NCBI GenBank assembly: GCA_017616775.1
Contig: JAFZXM010000028.1
Coordinates: 66,172-108,822 of the forward strand
Reading direction: 5' to 3'
DNA length: 42,651 nt
DNA from: Bacteroidales bacterium
GTDB lineage: Bacteria > Bacteroidota > Bacteroidia > Bacteroidales > WCHB1-69
The notes beneath the pieces are model-generated. The model was not told the origin of the DNA and searched no databases. It was given only the letters and a program-made list of their open reading frames with translations. Position 1 is the stretch's first letter. Each line of letters starts with the position of its first letter. Made by a program: the position numbers and the translations under genes. This document shows positions 1 to 7,605 of this stretch, piece after piece.

Positions 1-2
1 AG

Positions 3-821
3 GTGAGCCGGTGGGATTTGATAAATAAAGATACGGTGATAGCTTATGTGGATTTTAAACATTTCAGTTTTTTGGATGTAAAAAGCGGGTCGGTAATAAA
101 ATCAATTCCCGTTATTGCTGATACAGCATACGATGTCAGGTGTTTTAACCACATGCAATGGAATAGGCATAGGCAATCTATGGGACTGATGTATTTCAAT
201 AGTCGGACCATACCTGTGAAATATAATGGCGATATGGAGATGATGGCGGAATATTCGTTAAAACATGGCACCCGTGTGTTTCCCTTTAAATATCCGTATG
301 AAATAACAGACACCTATTTGGTAAACTTTTCTTGTGAGCCTCTTGTTGTGTTTTACGGGGATACTATGGTGGTGGCATTTCAGACTTCACCTATGATGCT
401 TTGTTATGATATAAAAAATAAGACGACAGATTCTCTGTATATAAAAAACAAATATTACAAGGCGCTTCCCAAAATAGACACTACAAGGATCAGTAAGGTC
501 TCTGCTCCGAATTTTATGTATGAGATTTTGCTGACAAGTTTTTATTACACCACGTTTATATATGACCATCATAAAGAAATGTATTATCGTTTTTTTGCAA
601 AAGATTTGCCGTTAAAAGACAGAGAAGGCCTTTTGACGACATGGGATGACAAAGAATATGGTCTTACATTGATAGATAAGCATTTTAATGTAGTGGGGGA
701 CATGATTTTCAAGCACAATGATTATAAAGCGGTTTATTATCCGACTCATAAAGGTTTATATCATGCGGAACAATATAAAGGAAAAACCATATTGTCTTTG
801 CTCAATTTCAATTATCAATAA
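3..821 (+). CDS. DUF4221-like exported protein (5' end outside window)
   Basis: The frame is open from the first bases of the window, so the N-terminus, and any signal peptide, lies upstream; 272 residues are visible. The C-terminal half has the look of Bacteroidota DUF4221 proteins: a segment of the form 'YTTFIYDHHKEMYYRF' followed by 'LTLIDKHFNVVGD' and 'THKGLYHAEQ'. The repeated short beta-strand blocks suggest a beta-propeller. The biochemical role of the family is not known. The next gene overlaps its 3' end, which suggests co-transcription. In Bacteroides, DUF4221 or 6-bladed-propeller proteins beside a small exported thioredoxin-like protein are common in clusters thought to handle small exported peptides; that link is inference. 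The family call rests on recalled motif shape, not on a search. Confidence 0.6.
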   Translation: MSRWDLINKDTVIAYVDFKHFSFLDVKSGSVIKSIPVIADTAYDVRCFNHMQWNRHRQSMGLMYFNSRTIPVKYNGDMEMMAEYSLKHGTRVFPFKYPYEITDTYLVNFSCEPLVVFYGDTMVVAFQTSPMMLCYDIKNKTTDSLYIKNKYYKALPKIDTTRISKVSAPNFMYEILLTSFYYTTFIYDHHKEMYYRFFAKDLPLKDREGLLTTWDDKEYGLTLIDKHFNVVGDMIFKHNDYKAVYYPTHKGLYHAEQYKGKTILSLLNFNYQ

Positions 822-1251
822 TTGGTTATGGGCAGTTTTGTTTTGTTGGCTTGTGTCGGCTGATAGTTGTAGCAATACAAATCATGCGGTATATGAACAG
901 GAAAAATTGTTGTTGAAATATATGGATAAATACCATCCTCAATATTTTACGGAGAACGAATTTTTTATGTTCACATTTAGAACGAAACATCTTTGCCGGA
1001 CATGCAGAACTATTCCTTTAGATACTGTTTTAAAATATGCAATAGAAGACAAAGGTGCGTTGAAAATGTATGTTTTGGTTGATAATGAGAAAGATATGGC
1101 GGCTATTATGTCGTTGTATTCCGATAAGGTGCAATGTGTGTGCGGAGATGCCACCTTGATGGACAAATACGGGGTACCTCCTATAGAGCCTTTGTTGTTC
1201 AGAATAAAAAACAAGCGGATAGTAGAGGTGAAAGACTATTTTGAACATTAG
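763..1251 (+). CDS. Small exported thioredoxin-like protein
   Basis: About 162 residues from the ATG at 763, which overlaps the end of the DUF4221-like gene by 59 bases. An upstream in-frame ATG at 718 would give an unlikely long N-terminus. From 763 the protein has a hydrophobic stretch (WLWAVLFCWLV, residues about 23-33) followed by 'SADSC', possibly a degenerate lipobox, so an envelope location is likely. A CxxC pair ('HLCRTC') and a C-terminal 'YGVPPIEPLLFRIKNKRIV' resemble the active site and the region after the cis-proline in thioredoxin folds. A second Cys pair ('CVC') lies between them. I do not recognise a named family. A role in redox or reception of an exported peptide alongside its neighbour is a guess. 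Confidence 0.6.
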   Translation: MRNNIKEKPYCLCSISIINNWLWAVLFCWLVSADSCSNTNHAVYEQEKLLLKYMDKYHPQYFTENEFFMFTFRTKHLCRTCRTIPLDTVLKYAIEDKGALKMYVLVDNEKDMAAIMSLYSDKVQCVCGDATLMDKYGVPPIEPLLFRIKNKRIVEVKDYFEH

Positions 1252-1319
1252 AGCGGAAAATTCTTGTTTCCGTCTTTTTTCTTTTGTTTCACTTTTACGC
1301 AGGCAGCAGGAAATAATGT

Positions 1320-1327
1320 TATCTTTG
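1320..1327 (+). promoter_or_regulatory. -7 box TATCTTTG of HD-domain gene
   Basis: This matches the Bacteroidota -7 consensus TAnnTTTG and lies 18 bases before the ATG at 1346. It decides that start against the upstream in-frame codons at 1241 and 1316, which would precede or overlap the promoter. The implied leader is only about a dozen bases. Confidence 0.6.
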
Positions 1328-1345
1328 CATATTGAAAAAAGAGTT

Positions 1346-1969
1346 ATGCAAAGTTTGGAACAATATGTAGAGTCTGCCATTATCAGCAGATATCGCACTT
1401 TTGACAAGGCACACGATATCAGTCATGTAAGAGCAGTGATAGAGGAGAGTTTGTCTTTGGCAGCCCTGTACGGTGCTGATGCCGATATGGTGTATGTGGT
1501 GGCGGCATATCATGATGTGGGCATGCCATACGGCAGAGAGCAGCATCATATACATTCGGCGCGTATACTTATGGAAGATGAGCATTTGCGTCAGTGGTTT
1601 ACTACGGACCAATTGTTGATAATGAAAGAGGCGATAGAGGACCACAGGGCATCGTCAAAACATGCGCCCCGTACTATTTATGGCTGTATTGTGGCCGATG
1701 CGGACAGAGATTTGGAGGCGGACAAGGTGATATTGAGAACCATGCAATATGGTCAAAGTCATTATAGCGGAATGGACAAAGAGCAGATGTATGCCCGTAC
1801 TTTGTCACATTTGAAAGAAAAATATGCCGAAGGCGGATATCTCACTTTGTATTTGCCTTGCGGCAAGGCGCAGCGGCAGCTGGAACACCTGCGTTCCGTG
1901 ATAGCGGATGAAAACAGGTTGAGACAATATTTTGATAGTTTGTACGTCCGGTTATCGCAGGAGCAATAG
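1346..1969 (+). CDS. HD-domain phosphohydrolase family protein
   Basis: A 207-residue protein. HD-domain metal ligands are visible: H27 ('HDISHV', with H23 nearby), the H56-D57 doublet in 'AAYHDVG', H100 in 'EDHRAS', and D118/D120 in 'VADADRD'. This is the pattern of small stand-alone HD phosphohydrolases, which use divalent metals to cleave phosphoester bonds, usually in nucleotides. The substrate cannot be told from sequence. No second catalytic or sensory domain is present and no signal peptide, so it is cytoplasmic. The gene is followed one base later by the YqaA-like gene, so the two probably share a transcript. The start was chosen because a -7 box lies at 1320-1327. Confidence 0.8.
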   Translation: MQSLEQYVESAIISRYRTFDKAHDISHVRAVIEESLSLAALYGADADMVYVVAAYHDVGMPYGREQHHIHSARILMEDEHLRQWFTTDQLLIMKEAIEDHRASSKHAPRTIYGCIVADADRDLEADKVILRTMQYGQSHYSGMDKEQMYARTLSHLKEKYAEGGYLTLYLPCGKAQRQLEHLRSVIADENRLRQYFDSLYVRLSQEQ

Positions 1970-1970
1970 A

Positions 1971-2435
1971 ATGGATTTTTTACAGTCATGGGGTTATTGG
2001 GGCTTGTTTGCAGGGAGTTTCTTGTCTGCAACGGTGGTGCCGTTTTCTTCCGATTTTCTTATTGTCGCCATATTAATGGCGGGCGGACGTCCGTTGTTGT
2101 CGTTTGCTTTTGCCACCGCCGGCAATTGGTTGGGCGGACTTACATCCTATGCCTTAGGAAGAGCGGGAAAATGGTATTGGATAGAAAAATACTTGCATGT
2201 GTCGGAAGAAAAATTGTTAAAACAAAAATCAAAAATAGACAGGTTCGGAGTGTGGCTGGCATTGCTCACATGGACCCCCATTGCAGGTGATGTGTTTGCC
2301 ATAGCACTTGGATTTTACAGGGTGAATTTTACTAAAAGCGCCATATTCATGTTGATAGGCAGAGCCCTCCGATTCGCTTTCTGGATAGGATTATTCCTCC
2401 TGTTAGGAGAAAACGCCCCGATGCTTAACTTTTGA
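1971..2435 (+). CDS. YqaA/DedA-type (VTT domain) inner-membrane protein
   Basis: A 154-residue membrane protein that starts one base after the HD gene stops. It carries the hallmarks of the YqaA branch of the DedA/VTT (SNARE-associated) superfamily: 'GNWLGGLTSYALGR' near residues 53-66 and 'WTPIAGDVFAIALGF' near residues 103-117, the two re-entrant regions with conserved Gly, Arg and Asp. Larger relatives act as undecaprenyl-phosphate or phospholipid scramblases; the role of short YqaA proteins is not settled. It has about four hydrophobic segments. Family assignment is firm, function is not. Confidence 0.85.
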   Translation: MDFLQSWGYWGLFAGSFLSATVVPFSSDFLIVAILMAGGRPLLSFAFATAGNWLGGLTSYALGRAGKWYWIEKYLHVSEEKLLKQKSKIDRFGVWLALLTWTPIAGDVFAIALGFYRVNFTKSAIFMLIGRALRFAFWIGLFLLLGENAPMLNF

Positions 2436-2452
2436 AACAGTTTCATGTGTTT

Positions 2453-2477
2453 GAATCCGGATAGCGGGATTTTTTTG
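2453..2477 (+). terminator. Weak putative terminator after the YqaA-like gene
   Basis: AATCC at 2454-2458 can pair with GGATT at 2467-2471 and is followed by a T tract. The stem is only five pairs, so this is tentative. Confidence 0.35.
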
Positions 2478-2614
2478 TCCATGATGAAATGTGATGATAT
2501 TTTTTTCCCGCTCCGAAAATATGCAAAATCGGAACTATAAACGGATGTGAAAATTTTTTTTCTGAATTCCTGTATTCAACAAACAAATGCCCCGATTTTT
2601 ATTCATAAAATAAC

Positions 2615-2665
2615 TATCTTTTCAAAAAATCAGTTGAACAAATTTTCATATGTGATTTGAATGTG
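2615..2665 (+). repeat. Orphan copy of promoter-leader repeat (copy 1)
   Basis: A TATCTTTT box at 2615-2622 is followed by 40 bases and then GTG at 2663, with the core TGTGATTTGAATGTGG just before and across the start codon. The same arrangement (TAnnTTTG, 41 bases, TGTGACTTGAATrTGG) occurs at 14158 and 41894, where it precedes T9SS-type surface-protein genes. Here nothing recognisable follows: the frame from the GTG stops after 17 codons at 2716, and the next gene is on the other strand. It looks like the 5' remnant of a lost gene of that family. The rest of the gap 2436-2719 shows no other feature. Confidence 0.5.
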
Positions 2666-2719
2666 GCGTTTCAAGAACGGGGTTCGCTATGTTCAAAAAG
2701 TTTTAGCGGACAGTAATAA

Positions 2720-3358
2720 TTATATAACAATTCCTATAGAAAAGCAGAGCATATCCTGATAATAGCGGCTGCCGGATTCTTTACCCAAAGGCAGGCAAGC
2801 TTTTTTATAGGTGATGTTAAAAGTAATGTTGCTTATTTCCAGTCCGACGCCTGTCATGAAATTCAAATTATGGCATCGGATGTCGTTTTTGGTGAAGTCT
2901 ATTTTATTGTCGGTCAAACGCACCAGTCCTTGATAGGCTATGCCCGCTTTGACGGTGAACATATTTTTTTTACCCCACGGCAGGCCGTACACAAATAGGG
3001 CGGGCACGTATAGTTGTCCTAATTCTATGGGCGAATCGGATTGGGTGTTAAGATTGGTGACTTGCAATTTGTTGATAAAATAGTAGAGCCCCAATTGTCC
3101 GTAAAATTGTCGTCCGGCACGGGCAAAAGCCCCTATTTCAAAATTGAGTGATTGGTTGATTTTAAATTGTGAACCGTAAGTTTTTTGGTATAGCGGCACG
3201 TCAAAACCGAAATCTATGCCGAATTGCACCAAACGCTGTTGTGAAAAAGCGGAATAGTTGCCGTGTGTTTTGGCACTCAGCGAAATATCGGTCTTGTTTT
3301 CGGCACGGGTGTATGTTATTACATACAAGCAAAGGAGCAGCCACAGCCATTTTTTCAT
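2720..3358 (-). CDS. Outer-membrane beta-barrel protein
   Basis: 212 residues. The N-terminus (MKKWLWLLLCLYVITYTRA) is a typical signal peptide with likely cleavage after residue 19. The mature part alternates polar and hydrophobic or aromatic residues in short strands separated by turns ('FEIGAFARAGRQFYGQLGLYYF', 'FTVKAGIAYQGLVRL', 'FMTGVGLEISNITFNITY') and ends in a hydrophobic strand (SIGIVI), as in small 8-stranded barrels of the PorT/OmpA-like type in Bacteroidota. It overlaps the parC stop codon by one base (TAATG), so it is the distal gene of a parC operon. The function is unknown; the linkage to a topoisomerase is probably only transcriptional. Confidence 0.7.
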   Translation of the reverse strand: MKKWLWLLLCLYVITYTRAENKTDISLSAKTHGNYSAFSQQRLVQFGIDFGFDVPLYQKTYGSQFKINQSLNFEIGAFARAGRQFYGQLGLYYFINKLQVTNLNTQSDSPIELGQLYVPALFVYGLPWGKKNMFTVKAGIAYQGLVRLTDNKIDFTKNDIRCHNLNFMTGVGLEISNITFNITYKKACLPLGKESGSRYYQDMLCFSIGIVI

Positions 3359-6015
3359 TATATGTCCAAACTCATTTGTACTCCTATGCCCGAATCACGG
3401 TCGTCGTCATCGGTATCAAAGTGTTCGTTAAAAGATGAATTTACGCTTGTCTCCTCCGGTTCTGCGGGCAGGGACGGCTGTTCGGGAACAGTGTATGGAA
3501 TCGGTTCTGTTTCACTGAAAGACAAGATATTGTCTATGGTTATGCGTTTGCCTTTGGATTTTATTTTCATTGTCTCCACATATTCATGAGGCGAAATGAT
3601 AGCGGTTTGCTTGTCTTTTTTGTCTTTAATAAAGTAGCATACCTCTATTTGCGGCAGATAATTGGTGCTCAGCAATTCTAAAGACTGGTTGTTTTCCTTG
3701 TTGACAAAATCGATTCTTTTGTCGGAAATTTCCGGTAAAAACCGTTTGATATAATATTTTTTCTTTTCAGTGTCCAAATAGATAGCGGTAATGGGTTTGT
3801 CGGGCACCAATTTTTCTATGCCCACCAGTTCATCGTCAAAGTGGACATTGCTGTCAAAGCCGGTGATTTTGTAATAGCCGCCCTGGTAAAAGGCTATCAC
3901 TTTGTCGTTGGCGGAAAAATCACCCAATTTGTAGCCCCGTTTTTCAAAATTAATTTTGTTGTTGCTGTCGTCAAACCATACTTCTCTATCGCCCAAAGTG
4001 GAATATCCTTCTCTGTACAGGCCTATGTTTTTAATGGGGTTGCGCGATACGATGTTACCCATGGAACTTCGTCCTTTGATGGCGAGAGTGCTGAAATCGT
4101 ATTCGAAATTGACTTTTTTAAGTTTGGGTTTGGGTTTGAGAACAATTTTTACAATTTCGGCTTCACCGTTGGAATTGGGAGAGAAATACAATATTCTTGA
4201 TCCGGGAGCCCCTTGTGTGAGGTCGTAAAATTTGTCGCGGGTGATGCCGCCTACGGCAAAACGTTTGGCATAGGATGTGCCGTTTTTGCCGTGGCTGTAG
4301 ATAACATTGTATATAGTGCGGTCATCGTTGCGTTTGAAAACATTCACATGGATGATGTCTTCGCCTGCAAACTTTTTCTCGCACACTTTGGTAACCATAA
4401 ATTTACCGTCCCTGCGGAATACAATAATTTCATCTATATCGGAGCATTCGCATACGAATGTGTTTTTCTTGAGGGAGGTGCCGATAAAGCCCTTTTCAAA
4501 ATCCGCATATAGTTTTTGGTTGGCAATGGCGGCAGCCGGTACCGATATGGTGTCAAAATTGCGGATTTCGGTGCGGCGTTCCCGCCCTTTTCCGTATTTT
4601 CGCTTGATTTCTTTAAAATATTGAATCGTATATTCTACCAAATGATTCAATTGACCGGTAATGGTGGCTATTTGCGATTCTATATCGGCAAGGTTTTCTT
4701 CGGCTTGCTTGATATCGAATTTTGAAATCTTCCGTACGGGCTTGTCGGTGAGTTTAAGAACGTCTTCACGGGTGATTTCTGCTTTGAAACGGGAACGGTA
4801 AGGGTCAAAATCCCGTTCTATACAAGATATTTGCTCTTCAAAACTTTCTTGGTTGCCTTCCAGTTCTTTATATATTCCTTGTTCAAAGAATATCTTTTCC
4901 AAAGATATCCAGTGCCATTGTTCGTTGAGCTCCTGCAGACATATTTCCAACTCTTGTTTGAGCAAATTCATGGTGTTGTCGGTGCTGGCTTTCAATATAT
5001 AGTTGACATCAACAAACACAGGCTTGTCATTTTCTATCACACAAGCATTGGTGGCGATGGTTCTTTGACAATCGGTAAAAGCATAGAGGGCGTCTATGGT
5101 TTGGTCTATGGATACATTGTTTTCCAATTGCAATACAATTTCCACTTTGTCGGAGGTGTGGTCCAATATTTTCTTAATGGGAATTTTGCCTGCATTTTTC
5201 ATTTTTTCCAGGTTCTCTATCAAGTCCATAGAGGTGATGCCATAGGGTATTTCTGTAATAATCAGTTCTTTTTTGTCGTTTTGTTCAATACGAACCCTTG
5301 CGGTGATTTTGCCTCCGCGCAAACCTCCGCGATAATTGTTGACATCTATAAGGCCTCCTGTGAGAAAATCAGGATAGAGTATAAAATCTTTGCCTTGCAG
5401 ATAGGCAATAGAGGCATCGATGATTTCATTGAAGTTATGCGGTAAAATGTAAGATTGCAGCCCTACGCCTATTCCATTGGTGCCCTGAGCCAAAAGCAAA
5501 GGATATTTTACCGGTAACCATATCGGCTCTTTGTTGCGGCCGTCGTACGACAATTTCCATTGGGTGATTTTGGGATTGAATACCACATCCAGAGCGAATT
5601 TTGAAAGACGGGCTTCTATGTAACGGGGAGCAGCAGCTCCGTCTCCGGTGAGTATATTGCCCCAGTTGCCTTGACAGTCTATCAAAAGTTCTTTTTGCCC
5701 TATATTTACCAATGCATCACCGATAGAAGAATCTCCGTGAGGGTGATATTTCATGGTATTGCCCACTATGGTGGCCACTTTGATATATCGTCCGTCATCC
5801 AACTCTTTCATAGAGTGCAAAACACGTCTCTGCACCGGTTTGAGCCCGTCGGTGATATGCGGAACAGCACGTTCCAAATTGACATAAGAAGCATAATCCA
5901 AAAACCAATTTTCAAACATGTCGTTTACATGCAATATCTTTTGCAACCCCATGTTATCGGTATTGCCGGTGCCTCCTTCTGCAGTATTGTCAACAGTAAT
6001 ATCTTCCTCTGCCAT
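3358..6015 (-). CDS. parC: DNA topoisomerase IV subunit A (ParC)
   Basis: 885 residues, the usual length for Bacteroidota ParC. The breakage-reunion domain is clear: 'LKPVQRRVLHSM' near residues 58-69, 'KYHPHGDSSIGDA' near 89-101, and the catalytic tyrosine Y132 in 'AAAPRYIEARLS'. A coiled-coil tower follows (around residues 430-480), then a divergent beta-pinwheel C-terminal domain, and an acidic tail ('FDTDDDDRDSG'). No gyrase-type GyrA box is evident, which favours topoisomerase IV over gyrase. With ParE it decatenates daughter chromosomes. parE is not in the window; in many Bacteroidota it lies just upstream of parC, but here the upstream space is a 378-base gap. The next gene shares the stop-start overlap. 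Confidence 0.93.
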   Translation of the reverse strand: MAEEDITVDNTAEGGTGNTDNMGLQKILHVNDMFENWFLDYASYVNLERAVPHITDGLKPVQRRVLHSMKELDDGRYIKVATIVGNTMKYHPHGDSSIGDALVNIGQKELLIDCQGNWGNILTGDGAAAPRYIEARLSKFALDVVFNPKITQWKLSYDGRNKEPIWLPVKYPLLLAQGTNGIGVGLQSYILPHNFNEIIDASIAYLQGKDFILYPDFLTGGLIDVNNYRGGLRGGKITARVRIEQNDKKELIITEIPYGITSMDLIENLEKMKNAGKIPIKKILDHTSDKVEIVLQLENNVSIDQTIDALYAFTDCQRTIATNACVIENDKPVFVDVNYILKASTDNTMNLLKQELEICLQELNEQWHWISLEKIFFEQGIYKELEGNQESFEEQISCIERDFDPYRSRFKAEITREDVLKLTDKPVRKISKFDIKQAEENLADIESQIATITGQLNHLVEYTIQYFKEIKRKYGKGRERRTEIRNFDTISVPAAAIANQKLYADFEKGFIGTSLKKNTFVCECSDIDEIIVFRRDGKFMVTKVCEKKFAGEDIIHVNVFKRNDDRTIYNVIYSHGKNGTSYAKRFAVGGITRDKFYDLTQGAPGSRILYFSPNSNGEAEIVKIVLKPKPKLKKVNFEYDFSTLAIKGRSSMGNIVSRNPIKNIGLYREGYSTLGDREVWFDDSNNKINFEKRGYKLGDFSANDKVIAFYQGGYYKITGFDSNVHFDDELVGIEKLVPDKPITAIYLDTEKKKYYIKRFLPEISDKRIDFVNKENNQSLELLSTNYLPQIEVCYFIKDKKDKQTAIISPHEYVETMKIKSKGKRITIDNILSFSETEPIPYTVPEQPSLPAEPEETSVNSSFNEHFDTDDDDRDSGIGVQMSLDI

Positions 6016-6071
6016 AAATTAATTGTTAATGAATGCACTTACTATCAGGTGTGGAGATAGTAATGAAAATA

Positions 6072-6079
6072 CAAAAGTA
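6072..6079 (-). promoter_or_regulatory. -7 box TACTTTTG of parC
   Basis: It reads TACTTTTG on the minus strand, about 57 bases before the parC ATG. A TTG-containing stretch about 20 bases upstream could be the -33 element. Confidence 0.5.
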
Positions 6080-6363
6080 AAGTTTTTTTTCTAACCGCAT
6101 CAACCCTCTTTTAATTTTTTTTTAACAATTTTATATGAATTACAATAAGCGGCGGAGGAGCCAAAAACAATGGTCAGCCATGGAAAGCGTGTGACCGGGA
6201 GTGATTTTATCTGTTTGTTTTTGAGTGCGTTGTTAAAAACAGCAATTTTTTAACAGGCAAATGGCCTCTTTTTTGTTGAAAGCATATACAGGATGTTTTG
6301 CTAAAAAAAGTAGCGTGAATTTACTTCTTGCAAAGTGTAGGGACTTATATCATAAAAAAATGT

Positions 6364-6371
6364 TACCTTTG
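6364..6371 (+). promoter_or_regulatory. -7 box TACCTTTG of glycosyltransferase gene
   Basis: A perfect TAnnTTTG box 23 bases before the TTG start at 6394. It limits the leader to some 15 bases and rules out an upstream start. Confidence 0.65.
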
Positions 6372-6393
6372 TAAACAATATTATTGAAATATT

Positions 6394-7593
6394 TTGAAAA
6401 TAGCCGTTTTATTATCAAGGGTGCCTTATCCGTTGGAAAAAGGGGACAAATTGCGGGCCTTTAATCAGATAAAAGAGCTTTCGCAAAGGCATGAAATATA
6501 TTTGTATGCGCTCAACGACAAAAAAATCCATCCGCAGGCTGTCAGCATTTTGTCGTCGTATTGCAAACAAATACATATCATGGATATAGGCAAATGGTCG
6601 GTTATGGTCAATATGCTTCAATTTTTTTTGAGGAAAAAGCCGATGCAATGCGGTTATTTCTACAATGCAAGGTGGAACAGGTATTTTCAAGCCCAGATGG
6701 ATGCCTTGCAGCCCGATGTGATATATGCCCAGCTTATCCGCACTGCCGAATATGTGCGTTATCGTTCCGAAAAAAAGGTGTTGGATTATCAGGATGTGTT
6801 TTCCAAAGGCATGTATAGAATGATGAAACGTGCCAAAGGGCCGAAAGCGTGGGTGTATAAGTCGGAATACAAGCGTTTGCAACGCTACGAGGCGCAAATA
6901 TTCAACGATTTTGATTATAAAACCATTATCACTCAGGTGGACAGGGATTTGATACAGCATCCCATGAGCAATAAAATAGTGGTGGTGCCCAACGGGGTGG
7001 ACACACAATATTTCACCCCCATGAAGGCGGAAAAAAAATATGATATCATTTTCACCGGCAATATGTCGTATCTTCCCAATATATATGCATGTGAATATTT
7101 GGTGAAAGAAATATTGCCCCAATTGCAAAAAAGAATGCCGGATATCCATGTGGCTCTTTGCGGTGTCACCCCCTCGTCAAGGGTGCTGGCGTTAAAAAGC
7201 GAATGTGTGGAAGTGACAGGTTGGGTGGATGATATCCGGGAATATTATGCAAAATCCAAATTATTTGTGGCCCCCATGGAGTTGGGTACAGGTTTGCAAA
7301 ACAAACTGTTGGAAGCCATGTCTATGGGTTTGCCATGTATTACCTCCCCATTGGCAAGCGAGCCGATAAAAGCCGTAAGCAATCAAGAAATATTGGTGTG
7401 CAACAGCGTGTTGGGCTATGTGGATGCCATTTATACGCTTTTGCACGATCAACAGCAATATCAAACCATATCGGAAAAGGCTAACGTGTTTGTAAAACAA
7501 CATTATAATTGGGTGGAGACAACCAAAATATTGGAACATTTGTTTGAATGTTGCTGTCAGGATAATATGGAAAAGAAAAGTAAAAATAAATAA
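6394..7593 (+). CDS. GT4-type glycosyltransferase (Stp1-like), TTG start
   Basis: 399 residues. The N-terminal 'LSRVPYPLEKGDKLRAF' (residues 7-23) is characteristic of the sugar-transferase group found in exosortase/EPS loci (TIGR03087, Stp1) within GT family 4. The C-terminal half has the GT-B donor-site pattern: 'VVVPNGVDTQYF' near residue 200, 'IFTGNMSYLPN', and 'GTGLQNKLLEAMSMGLPCI' near 296-314, with the E-x7-E-type glutamate. It is a cytoplasmic enzyme adding a sugar to a surface polysaccharide or glycolipid. The start is TTG: no ATG lies between the -7 box at 6364 and the conserved 'KIAVLLSRVPYP', which must begin at 6394. It is probably co-transcribed with the PepSY-like gene 12 bases downstream. 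Another GT4 paralogue lies at 28324. Confidence 0.85.
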   Translation: MKIAVLLSRVPYPLEKGDKLRAFNQIKELSQRHEIYLYALNDKKIHPQAVSILSSYCKQIHIMDIGKWSVMVNMLQFFLRKKPMQCGYFYNARWNRYFQAQMDALQPDVIYAQLIRTAEYVRYRSEKKVLDYQDVFSKGMYRMMKRAKGPKAWVYKSEYKRLQRYEAQIFNDFDYKTIITQVDRDLIQHPMSNKIVVVPNGVDTQYFTPMKAEKKYDIIFTGNMSYLPNIYACEYLVKEILPQLQKRMPDIHVALCGVTPSSRVLALKSECVEVTGWVDDIREYYAKSKLFVAPMELGTGLQNKLLEAMSMGLPCITSPLASEPIKAVSNQEILVCNSVLGYVDAIYTLLHDQQQYQTISEKANVFVKQHYNWVETTKILEHLFECCCQDNMEKKSKNK

Positions 7594-7605
7594 AAGGATA
7601 ACAAT

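Larger units (their letters stand above)
6016..6393. other. Divergent intergenic region between parC and the glycosyltransferase
   Basis: 378 bases without a coding frame I can support. It holds the parC promoter (TACTTTTG on the minus strand, 6072-6079) and the promoter of the gene at 6394 (TACCTTTG, 6364-6371). The centre (about 6120-6330) is mixed sequence in which I see no tRNA, repeat or convincing hairpin. Confidence 0.6.

Noticed and set aside
6120..6360. Small RNA or tRNA gene in the parC upstream gap
   Set aside because: No cloverleaf, no promoter-terminator pair and no conserved hairpin could be found by eye.
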